The notes beneath the pieces are model-generated. The model saw only the letters and a list, made by a program, of their open reading frames with translations. It was not told where the DNA came from and did not search any database. The translations under genes and the position numbers were made by a program. Shown here one piece after another: positions 8,588 to 14,995 of a stretch of 19,641 nucleotides of DNA (position 1 is its first letter; every line of letters begins with the position of its first letter). The stretch is from UBA5972 sp002430125 (lineage in GTDB: Bacteria; Pseudomonadota; Alphaproteobacteria; Rhodobacterales; Rhodobacteraceae). Location: assembly GCA_937892915.1 (NCBI GenBank), contig CALBIC010000170.1:1-19641 (forward strand), given 5' to 3'.

Positions 8588-8593
8588 TCCTTT
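8588..8593 (-). promoter_or_regulatory. Ribosome binding site deciding the 109-aa gene start
   Basis: AAAGGA on the minus strand, six bases upstream of the ATG at 8581. It argues against the longer reading that would run back into the GC-rich spacer. Confidence 0.65.
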
Positions 8594-8804
8594 GCAATTT
8601 GGCGGGCCGACAGGGCAGCGCGCGGACCTTGGGGTGGGTGCGAAGCGCCCTCCCCATGGGGGTGAACGCCGTCTTGCAAACCCTCCAGCGGAGGGTTTGA
8701 GGCGTGAACGCGCGGAGCGCCGGAATGGTCCGGGCGCTGACCGGGCCGCAAGCGTCCCGGTTGGTAGCGGGCACCCCAATTTTTTTGCCGGAATAACTAG
8801 TCAT
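8594..8804. repeat. GC-rich structured intergenic element, candidate dispersed repeat
   Basis: This spacer between the TIR gene and the membrane-gene block is far more GC-rich than the TIR gene beside it. It contains a perfect hairpin (8677-8699) and open frames on both strands with unnatural Arg/Pro/Gly-rich translations. One minus-strand frame (8804-8583) includes the peptide WRVCKTAFTPMGRALRTHP, which I remember from many short hypothetical proteins annotated in Rhodobacterales; that would make it a dispersed intergenic repeat rather than a gene. A search of related genomes would decide. Confidence 0.45.
8677..8699. repeat. Perfect 10-bp stem, 3-nt loop hairpin
   Basis: CAAACCCTCC, loop AGC, then GGAGGGTTTG. 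The stem is perfect over ten base pairs. There is no T run on either side, so it is more likely a repeat core or RNA-stability structure than a simple terminator. It separates the AAA+/TIR genes from the membrane-gene block. Confidence 0.75.
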
Positions 8805-8841
8805 GCCTGATGGTTCCTGTAATATCTCCTTCCTTCGGCGA

Positions 8842-9483
8842 TCAGCGAAGCCGTAGTCCAGCCTTGTTCCCTTTTAGACGTGCATTCGCGAAATAGGAAA
8901 CCTTGGCGATCAATTTATTTAATTCCTCGTCCGTTGCGTCTTTGTCGATTTTATCTCTGACCCGATCAAAACTCATCATTCGAAATCCACGCTCCATTAA
9001 GTACCCCTCTATGTTCGCTACCCGCGTTTTCTCTTTTGGAGTAAGTTCGAACTCAGAAGGCAAGAGGGAGTGAGCCCTAAGTTGCTTTGGTTCTTCCGAA
9101 TCTTTTGTTTCCTTTAGTCTCTGAACAAGCTGCGCCCACGTGGCATGGTTGTGTTGTCGAAAATCAATGAATTGAATTGGCTCAATTTTCGGGTGCCGTA
9201 TGCATTCTTCAAGTAAAACTGGGATGATTGGCTTATTCAATCCCATTCCCCGAGCCCACTCATATGTAACGTAATGCGATGCACAAGAACTTGGGGAAAG
9301 CGCAAGACCCATTGCAAAACATTCGTCGATTCCTAAATCAATTGATCGCCGCCATTCTTCTCCCGCCTGCAGAGCGCCTACGTCACGCCATATCTCTATC
9401 CCGGCGTCTTTAAGTTTTTCGCCCAACAGTTCCGCGAAAAATTTGTCTTTATGCGAATAGCTTATGAATGCCCTATCAACCAT
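8842..9483 (-). CDS. TIR-domain protein (TIR_2 type), putative NAD+-cleaving effector
   Basis: A 213-aa protein with an N-terminal TIR domain (about 1-120). AFISYSHKDK (5-14) is the beta-A/box 1 motif, IEIWRD (29-34) and AGEEW (40-44) form the BB-loop region, LALSPS (60-65) is beta-D, and HYVTYEW (70-76) carries Glu75 where the catalytic Glu of NADase TIRs sits. Family members cleave NAD+ or make cyclic ADP-ribose signals, often in anti-phage defence. The C-terminal part (about 125-213) is helical, charged and unrecognised. The ATG overlaps the AAA+ stop by eight bases and has GGAGG six bases upstream; the open frame back to 9576 is a shadow of the AAA+ gene. A hand count of 8881-9480 gives about 45% G+C against about 60% nearby, so acquisition by transfer is likely. 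Confidence 0.9.
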   Translation of the reverse strand: MVDRAFISYSHKDKFFAELLGEKLKDAGIEIWRDVGALQAGEEWRRSIDLGIDECFAMGLALSPSSCASHYVTYEWARGMGLNKPIIPVLLEECIRHPKIEPIQFIDFRQHNHATWAQLVQRLKETKDSEEPKQLRAHSLLPSEFELTPKEKTRVANIEGYLMERGFRMMSFDRVRDKIDKDATDEELNKLIAKVSYFANARLKGNKAGLRLR

Positions 9484-11419
9484 CCCGCCCCTCCAGATAC
9501 CTTCTCTTCGCCTCTTCCATCCGCTGCATATCGCGCACGGCCCCTTCGATCGCCACCTCATCCGACTTATCGGCATAGCGGAACTCGCTATCCGCGTAGC
9601 GGTTGATTTCCTGGATCAGCATTTCCACCGTGATCGGCTGCATCATGCCCTTCAACATCGCCATTTTGGTGTCGTAATCCTTGAACAGGAACAGGTCCGG
9701 CTGTTCCATCCATTCGTCGGGCAATTCGATATCCATCGCCCGCACCTTGACCGCGTCGGTGATGTTCTTGATGGCGCGACCGGTGAACCGAGGGTCGGCC
9801 TCCTGAATCCCCTTCAGATAGGCCCCCAGCTTGGCGATGGTATCAAGCCGACCGATCTGCTTATCCACCTTTTCGAACACCCTGATCAGCCCGTCTTCAT
9901 GCGGGCGGGAATGGCTGGCGAAGCTTTCGGCCACGGCTTTCTTGATCTCCTGCGCGGCGTAAACCTGATGGTCGCCAACCGGAATGTTGTGGTTCTTACC
10001 CATCAACAGATACAGAATATCGATGTAATCCTCGCGGGTTTTTGGTCCGTCCACCAGAAACCGTGCCCCGGCCCGTTGACGCAGGGCGTCGTCCACATTC
10101 TCGGGATAGTTCGAGAACATGCCGAACGTGCAATTGCCGCGCACAACCGTATTGGCACCGGCAAAGCTTTCCATCAGCACGGCGGTAATTTCCAACTGCC
10201 CGGCGCTCGATTGCCGGTCGCCGCGTTTGCCGGCAAGTTGGTCGATATCGTCAATCGTGCCAAAGCCGATGACGTTCGGATCGACCACATTGTCGATAAA
10301 CGCCTTGGCGTTTTGCGCCGATTTGCCCTGATAACTGTCGATGCTTTCAGTCGACAGGTTCTGGAACCGGAACGGATAGCCTGCGACCTTGCAATATTCC
10401 GAAATCAACCCGGCCATCATCTGGATCAGCGTGGTTTTACCCGTCCCCGGCATCCCGTCGCCCATGAAGGTAAAGATAAAACCGCCAAGGTCGGCAAACG
10501 GGTTCAGCTTGCGTTCAAAGTCATAGGCCATCAGCATTTTGCTAAGCTTGACCGCCTGATATTTGGCGATATGGTTGCCGATCACCTCGTTCGGTTTCTT
10601 GAACGTCATCGTCAGCTTGCTGGATTTTGCCTTATGCGCGGGCTTGAATCCATCGACGGTGAAATCGTCGGCTTCAACCCGGTAGGCGACACTCTCAAAC
10701 GCCGCCAAACGCGCCGACGTACTGGCCCGCAACGCCACCTTTTCCATCAGCTTTTCGCAATAAGCCGCAATCACCGCAATCAGCGAGGCCTCGTCTGTGG
10801 CGAAAGTCGCAACGTCCTGATCCAGCTCCCACAGCGCGCCGTGCAGCGCATCAATGCGGTTGTCGGTCAGGATTTCCTCGACCTCGCCGATCTCAAGCCC
10901 ATGTTGCATTTCCGGCGCGTGGGCGGAAACCAGAAACCTTGTCATATTGGCAAATGTGAACAGCGAGATCAGCGACGAGGCTTGCAATCCTTCGGAAAAT
11001 TCCGCCGATCTGGCAGGCGACAAACGCCCCGCCAGATTATCACGTTTCAGGTCAGCCAACCCGGTTTGTTCCTCGAACAGATCGCTGACCGTATGGGCAA
11101 CGGCAAGCGCACGGCGCAGGCTTTGCAGCGCGGTGGCCCGGGTTGCCGAGGTTAGCGGATCATCGCCGTCCGCGGACACCCGATTGATGATATGCACGCC
11201 TTCAGGCCGCGCAGTTGATCGCGTGACAAGCCCCGGTGTTGTTGAACGAAACTGGCTGCGGCGCGGAGCGATACCGGGCGAGCGTTCAGCCGCGACGTGC
11301 TGTTTTGGCTTGGCAATCCGCGGCGTGTGGTCAAACCCATCGAGCATCGCCAAAGCACTGGCATAATGCGTACGGATATTATCTTCGGACAGTTCCATCA
11401 GGTTTTGTTGTTGGCTCAT
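9476..11419 (-). CDS. AAA+ ATPase of unknown role
   Basis: A 647-aa protein with one AAA+ module in its C-terminal half. Walker A is GMPGTGKT (322-329); the Walker B equivalent is FGTIDDID (386-393), with Asp-Asp where Asp-Glu is usual. Sensor 1 is Asn437 in FSNYPE, arginine-finger candidates are R448 and R453 in LRQRAGARF, and a sensor-2-like Arg548 lies in FTGRAIKNI in the lid. The first 80 residues are Pro/Arg/Ser-rich and probably disordered; 85-310 is mostly helical and unassigned. No membrane segment. Such ATPases remodel proteins or complexes in ATP-driven rings. The long N-terminal region and its partners (coiled-coil and 376-aa proteins) do not match MoxR, ClpX, FtsH or Lon. Its stop overlaps the TIR start. 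AAGGA lies 11 bases before the ATG, downstream of an inverted repeat. Confidence 0.88.
   Translation of the reverse strand: MSQQQNLMELSEDNIRTHYASALAMLDGFDHTPRIAKPKQHVAAERSPGIAPRRSQFRSTTPGLVTRSTARPEGVHIINRVSADGDDPLTSATRATALQSLRRALAVAHTVSDLFEEQTGLADLKRDNLAGRLSPARSAEFSEGLQASSLISLFTFANMTRFLVSAHAPEMQHGLEIGEVEEILTDNRIDALHGALWELDQDVATFATDEASLIAVIAAYCEKLMEKVALRASTSARLAAFESVAYRVEADDFTVDGFKPAHKAKSSKLTMTFKKPNEVIGNHIAKYQAVKLSKMLMAYDFERKLNPFADLGGFIFTFMGDGMPGTGKTTLIQMMAGLISEYCKVAGYPFRFQNLSTESIDSYQGKSAQNAKAFIDNVVDPNVIGFGTIDDIDQLAGKRGDRQSSAGQLEITAVLMESFAGANTVVRGNCTFGMFSNYPENVDDALRQRAGARFLVDGPKTREDYIDILYLLMGKNHNIPVGDHQVYAAQEIKKAVAESFASHSRPHEDGLIRVFEKVDKQIGRLDTIAKLGAYLKGIQEADPRFTGRAIKNITDAVKVRAMDIELPDEWMEQPDLFLFKDYDTKMAMLKGMMQPITVEMLIQEINRYADSEFRYADKSDEVAIEGAVRDMQRMEEAKRRYLEGRDG
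9490..9494 (-). promoter_or_regulatory. Ribosome binding site deciding the TIR start
   Basis: GGAGG on the minus strand, six bases before the ATG at 9483 and inside the last codons of the AAA+ gene. It shows that the TIR gene is read from the AAA+ message with its own strong initiation site. Confidence 0.75.
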
Positions 11420-11446
11420 ATGCCTGTTATTCCTTCGTATCGCTGC

Positions 11447-11515
11447 CCCGGACCTGCTCCGGGGTCTATGCTTCTTGCAGGGCTTGCCGTCGAGAGGTCC
11501 CGGAGCAGGTCCGGG
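11447..11515. repeat. Inverted repeat with 17-bp palindromic arms
   Basis: The left arm CCCGGACCTGCTCCGGG (11447-11463) and right arm CCCGGAGCAGGTCCGGG (11499-11515) are exact reverse complements, separated by 35 bases. Each arm is also nearly self-complementary. It fills most of the 114-base gap between the 376-aa gene and the AAA+ gene. This kind of CCCGGA...TCCGGG palindrome is a common dispersed element in alphaproteobacterial genomes (from memory). In the transcript it would form a strong stem that could attenuate transcription or set mRNA ends upstream of the ATPase. Confidence 0.85.
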
Positions 11516-11533
11516 ACTGCGTGGCGTGTTCCC

Positions 11534-12664
11534 TCACTTATAACTTAAAATCTGACCAGCCTCGCTGACCACATATTTGCGCACGCCCTGAAACCCCGGT
11601 GGTTTGCGTTCCTCCAAAACCTGAAACGGCGCTTGCGGCAGGATCAGGGATCGGCGCACTTCACTGGAACCGGTTTCCGCCTCTGTGCCGCCGAAATGAT
11701 CCAGCCGGAAAATCTCGCGTTCAACCGTGCTGAAAAACCCCTTCTTTTCGGTTTCAACCCGGTCAGACAACAGGGTTTCCACCGTCCATGCCAAAGCCCA
11801 ATCCGTACCCGGCCCGCCCTTGGCATCCTCAAGAATGCCCGCCAGCGGTCCGGTTTGATGGGTATAACTGTGGCTATACATCGGCCCGACATGGATACGG
11901 CGGAACAGTTTGGGATGCAGGTCGTCAAAATCCCGGTCAAACCCCTGCGCGATCGTCACCATCTTCAGCGCCGAGACCGCCTGCGCCATCAGATGCGCCT
12001 GCACCTGCGGCCAGCGCTTTTCGTCGCGCGGCAGGGCGGTTGACCCGCTGTCCTCCAGCAACAATAAATAGATCGTCGGGATGTTCACCTGACTGTCATA
12101 GCTGGCCCAATGCACCACATAGTGTCGCCGCTGACTATCTTCAGTCCCTAGCCAGACAATCTGCGGATCGTTCTGCGCCCAAAACATCCCGCCCTTGGCC
12201 AGACCTTCATAATAAAGCCGCTGCGACAGGGCGAATTGCAGCTTCACCGGCACTTCAAGTTCGTTCAGGATATGACGCACCATATCCTTTTTCAGCTCAG
12301 TCGCCGAGGGCAAAGCGCCAAGATGCTGATCCACCTGATGCGCGTCATTGGCCATTTGCAGCAGTTCGCCGTAAACTGGAAAGCCGCTGTCAGTCGTGTC
12401 GATATTCAGTGATTTCGGCAGCAAAGACGACACCCGGCCCGACATCAGATATTTGTTCGACAAAGCCTCGAACGTTGCGGTCAGCGCCTGCAAATAAGCC
12501 CGCAGCACATTCAGTTCGACCTGCCCCAAACGATCACTTGAAACCGCCAGTTCGGCCACCTGATCCAGATGATCCAGAATGCGGTCAAACTTGGCAAAAT
12601 ATCGCCGCGCCGCAATTGCGTCGTCAAGGGCGCGGTGGTCGGTGGTCAACTGGGTTGCGGGCAT
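11534..12664 (-). CDS. Hypothetical protein, AAA+ operon partner
   Basis: A 376-aa protein I do not recognise. It appears soluble: no signal peptide or membrane segment. The N-terminal 130 residues are helical (DAIAARRYFAKFDRILDHL, LRAYLQALTATFEAL). The centre is mixed alpha/beta, with hydrophobic strands such as IPTIYLLLLED and the aromatic-rich VVHWASYDS. A YSHSYTHQTGP segment near 260 and a C-terminal FQGVRKYVVSE follow. No catalytic motif stands out. Its ATG shares one base with the stop of the coiled-coil gene (TGATG), so the pair is translationally coupled and probably made in fixed ratio. The AAA+ gene follows after a repeat-bearing gap. Confidence 0.75.
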   Translation of the reverse strand: MPATQLTTDHRALDDAIAARRYFAKFDRILDHLDQVAELAVSSDRLGQVELNVLRAYLQALTATFEALSNKYLMSGRVSSLLPKSLNIDTTDSGFPVYGELLQMANDAHQVDQHLGALPSATELKKDMVRHILNELEVPVKLQFALSQRLYYEGLAKGGMFWAQNDPQIVWLGTEDSQRRHYVVHWASYDSQVNIPTIYLLLLEDSGSTALPRDEKRWPQVQAHLMAQAVSALKMVTIAQGFDRDFDDLHPKLFRRIHVGPMYSHSYTHQTGPLAGILEDAKGGPGTDWALAWTVETLLSDRVETEKKGFFSTVEREIFRLDHFGGTEAETGSSEVRRSLILPQAPFQVLEERKPPGFQGVRKYVVSEAGQILSYK

Positions 12665-13740
12665 CAGGCGCCATACAAATTCTTGTCATGCTTCTCGACG
12701 ATCTTCTGGAACCGCCGCACGAACCGTTCATCCGACTTGGCCTTTTCCTCAAGCACTTTGCGCGCGAAAATCATGTGATCCTCGTGCTTTTCCATCATAT
12801 CCGCCATCCGCTGATTGGTCGCCGACCCGATAGCCGCCATCGCCGATTGCGCCTCTTGGTCGGTTTTCACCCCGATCTCGTTGATCCGGTGCGCCACGTC
12901 CTGTTGCTGTGCGGTTTTCAGCGATTTCGTCAAAGCATCATACAAAACCACCCGCTGCTTGGTGTCGGTCTGCAATTTGTTGATCAGAACCATTTGTGTG
13001 GCCGCCTGATTTTGCAACGAATCCATCCAGGTTTTACCGCTTTCAATATAGCGTTCCAACGTCTGGGATTTCGCCAGCTTAACCTGCTCGTCCTGCACCA
13101 TGGCGTTATATTTCACGTTAAGCTCGGCAAGCTCGGTTTCCAGCTTGGTCCGCGCAGCCGCATCCTGTTGCACCGAAATCCGGTTTTCCAGATCAATGAT
13201 TTTCGGGTCCATCGCCAGAATATCAACCCGCAGCGTTTCCAGCGCGCCAACCGTGGCCTCGCGTTCGTCCAGCGTCTGTTTCAGATTGGTTTCAACTCGG
13301 TCTTTATGGTCGTTCAGACTGGCCAATTGCCCTTCCAAAAGCGCCACGATCACGTCGGATTTTGCGATCAGATCCTGCAACTTGTCGTCGATACTGGCAG
13401 TGCGCATGCGTTCCTGACGCAGGCTTTCAGACTTGCCGCGCGAAAATATCCCGACAAAGCTTTCCCAGCCGGTCTTATCGCGCATTGCCGAAAAATCCTG
13501 ACTGAATCCGGCGGTGACGTCATCAAGCCCCATAATCAGTTCGGCGATATTGGCGTTCATCAACTCGGAATGCGCATGCACATCATCCAGCGTGGCATTT
13601 TCGATATCAATCGAGATATCTTGGCCCGCATCAATTTTCGCCCGCGCGGTTTCAATTGCGCTGGTCAGCTTGGTCATTTTCGACTGTGCAGCCTCGACCT
13701 CTTTTTTGGATTTTTCGATCTGAGCGCCAAAATCGGCCAT
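12664..13740 (-). CDS. Coiled-coil protein, remotely TelA-like
   Basis: A 358-aa almost wholly helical protein. Heptad-like segments run over about 5-40, 115-230 (LEGQLASLNDHKDRVETNL, LENRISVQQ) and 295-350. A GWESFVGIFSRGKSES patch at 91-106 breaks the coil. No signal peptide or membrane segment. The general pattern, with repeated long helices and VVLYDALTKSLKTAQQQ near 264-280, faintly resembles TelA/YaaN-type toxic-anion-resistance proteins, but this is impression only. The frame is open to 13836, but the ATG at 13740 has GAGGGA four bases upstream and begins the helical pattern, so it is preferred. It is the first gene of the minus-strand run, preceded by a 178-base gap that must hold the promoter. 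It could be an adaptor or scaffold for the AAA+ ring. Confidence 0.78.
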   Translation of the reverse strand: MADFGAQIEKSKKEVEAAQSKMTKLTSAIETARAKIDAGQDISIDIENATLDDVHAHSELMNANIAELIMGLDDVTAGFSQDFSAMRDKTGWESFVGIFSRGKSESLRQERMRTASIDDKLQDLIAKSDVIVALLEGQLASLNDHKDRVETNLKQTLDEREATVGALETLRVDILAMDPKIIDLENRISVQQDAAARTKLETELAELNVKYNAMVQDEQVKLAKSQTLERYIESGKTWMDSLQNQAATQMVLINKLQTDTKQRVVLYDALTKSLKTAQQQDVAHRINEIGVKTDQEAQSAMAAIGSATNQRMADMMEKHEDHMIFARKVLEEKAKSDERFVRRFQKIVEKHDKNLYGA

Positions 13741-13744
13741 GACA

Positions 13745-13750
13745 TCCCTC
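13745..13750 (-). promoter_or_regulatory. Ribosome binding site deciding the coiled-coil gene start
   Basis: GAGGGA on the minus strand, four bases before the ATG at 13740. It rules against the open extension to 13836, which has no good site. Confidence 0.6.
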
Positions 13751-13849
13751 GCTAAGTTAATAAGATTTACATTATCTGGGGGCAGTCTAGCGCGGTTTAA
13801 AGGCGCTGGGGAACAGATTTTTCGCCCGAATGCCAAAAACCCCCGAGGT

Positions 13850-13865
13850 CGCTTTGTAAAAAGCG
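13850..13865 (-). terminator. Candidate terminator hairpin after the VOC dioxygenase gene
   Basis: On the minus strand CGCTTT-TTAC-AAAGCG forms a perfect six-pair stem about 54 bases after the dioxygenase stop, with GGGGGTTTTTGG beginning seven bases later. A second small hairpin, GCACC-TTC-GGTGC, lies at 13882-13894. Neither has a canonical adjacent T tract, so termination is plausible but not certain. The gap also has to carry the promoter for the coiled-coil/AAA+/TIR run, for which I see no convincing -35/-10 pair. Confidence 0.35.
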
Positions 13866-13918
13866 TCCGAGATAATGGCGTGCACCGAAGGTGCTCGATT
13901 TACTTACTTAGCACCGGG

Positions 13919-14824
13919 TCAGTCCAGCGGCACCAATTCGGCCTCAAGCCGGGCCCGCAAATGCGCGTGTTGCGCTGGCAGCTTCAATGTTTCGCCCAGA
14001 TGCGCCATGTCCTCGTCCACAGCAAATCCCGGGCCTTCGGTGGCAACTTCAAACAACACACCGCCCGGCGTGCGAAAGTAAATCGACTGAAAATAATCCC
14101 GGTCGCGCACGCCGGTGACTTTCTGCCCCATCGCCAGCATCGCGCTGCGCACCCGGTCTTGGTCCGCCAGATCACCCACGCCAAAAGCCACGTGATGCAC
14201 CGACCCCGCGCCTTCCACAGCCTTGGGCGCCGCAGGATCCGCAATCAAATCCACAACATCTCCGGTTTTTGCGTTTGGCAATTGGTACCGACTGGCATTG
14301 CCCTCAATCCCCGCAGACCGATAGCCGAATTCAGTCAGAATTTCGGCGGTTGACCCGATATCTGCCAGCCTCAAAGTCACCCCACGCAATCCGGCAATAT
14401 CGGTGTTTTCGGAATGCGCCAGACCGGCACTTTCAACCAGACAAAACGCATCACTATCGGGCGCGGCAAATGACAGACCGGCCTCGCCAAACCACGTATC
14501 CGACATCACATCACCAGCGCCCGCAGCACCCAAACGTGCCTCCCAAAAATCCAGACTGCCGACAGGCACCGCAAAGGCAACCGCACTGACCTCGCCGGTT
14601 CCCCGGCTGCCACGCGCCAGACCGGGAAACGGGAAATAGGTCATCACTGAACCGGGCGCGGCCACCGCGTCGCCGTAATAAAGGTGATAAACCGACGGGT
14701 TATCGAAATTCACCGTCTGCTTGATACGCCTTAGGCCCAACCCTTGCCTCCAGAACCGGTCAGTTCCGCGCGGGTCCGAGGCTTTCGAGGTGACGTGGTG
14801 TAATCCGAGTATCGGCAAGGGCAT
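13919..14824 (-). CDS. VOC-fold ring-cleaving dioxygenase / glyoxalase family protein
   Basis: A 301-aa protein with two tandem VOC modules. Expected Fe(II)/metal ligands are visible: His9 in GLHHVT, His210 in SVHHVAF and Glu259 in LFEVATEGPGF, the pattern of type-I extradiol dioxygenase-like (MhqO/PcpA-like) enzymes. Such proteins cleave hydroquinones or catechols, or detoxify quinones. LPILGLHHVTSKASDP at the N-terminus is typical. The ATG at 14824 starts this conserved segment; an in-frame ATG at 14839 and an open frame to 14920 are less likely, since the upstream residues (hydrophobic, then CSRPMDGFA) do not fit the family. It is transcribed alone and divergently from the M20 gene. The natural substrate cannot be read from the sequence. 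Confidence 0.85.
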   Translation of the reverse strand: MPLPILGLHHVTSKASDPRGTDRFWRQGLGLRRIKQTVNFDNPSVYHLYYGDAVAAPGSVMTYFPFPGLARGSRGTGEVSAVAFAVPVGSLDFWEARLGAAGAGDVMSDTWFGEAGLSFAAPDSDAFCLVESAGLAHSENTDIAGLRGVTLRLADIGSTAEILTEFGYRSAGIEGNASRYQLPNAKTGDVVDLIADPAAPKAVEGAGSVHHVAFGVGDLADQDRVRSAMLAMGQKVTGVRDRDYFQSIYFRTPGGVLFEVATEGPGFAVDEDMAHLGETLKLPAQHAHLRARLEAELVPLD

Positions 14825-14850
14825 GGCAAATCCATCCATAGGTCGGCTAC

Positions 14851-14880
14851 ATCCTACGAATACTTCGATGGCCGAGACAA
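14851..14880 (-). promoter_or_regulatory. Possible sigma-70 promoter for the VOC gene
   Basis: TTGTCT (14880-14875) and TAGGAT (14856-14851) on the minus strand, 18 bases apart, each match four of six consensus bases and lie just upstream of the ATG at 14824. The 171-base divergent gap must hold promoters for both flanking genes; no good match is seen for the plus-strand M20 gene. Confidence 0.25.
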
Positions 14881-14995
14881 TAGTCAAGACCCAGACATAC
14901 TGTTCACGAAATAGAAACAATCAATTTCCCAACCTTCCCCGTTGCATGGCCAGCGATTCGCGCCTAACCTTTCCGCTTGGGGGAGTGTTTTTCGT

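Noticed and set aside
8582..8779. N-terminal extension of the 109-aa membrane protein
   Set aside because: The extension is a low-complexity Arg/Pro/Gly translation of the GC-rich spacer; the ATG at 8581 has a good ribosome site.
8700..8800. Possible tRNA or structured RNA gene in the GC-rich spacer
   Set aside because: No acceptor/T-arm pattern or TTCGAATC-type T loop could be placed; only the single hairpin is convincing.
8583..8804. 73-aa minus-strand gene between TIR and the membrane block
   Set aside because: It has a start and an AGGA upstream, but the translation coincides with the hairpin-bearing repeat-like element and has no protein-like character; treated as a repeat artefact.
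9484..9576. N-terminal extension of the TIR protein by 31 residues
   Set aside because: It is the out-of-frame shadow of the AAA+ C-terminus; the ATG at 9483 has GGAGG at proper spacing and begins the TIR box 1 strand.
9464..11155. 563-aa plus-strand open frame
   Set aside because: Antisense to the AAA+ gene, which has clear Walker and sensor motifs; the translation is His/Gln/Arg-rich without any domain and results from high-GC codon use.
11788..13755. 655-aa plus-strand open frame
   Set aside because: Antisense across the 376-aa and coiled-coil genes, spanning both and a gene junction; composition is unnatural and no ribosome site is seen.
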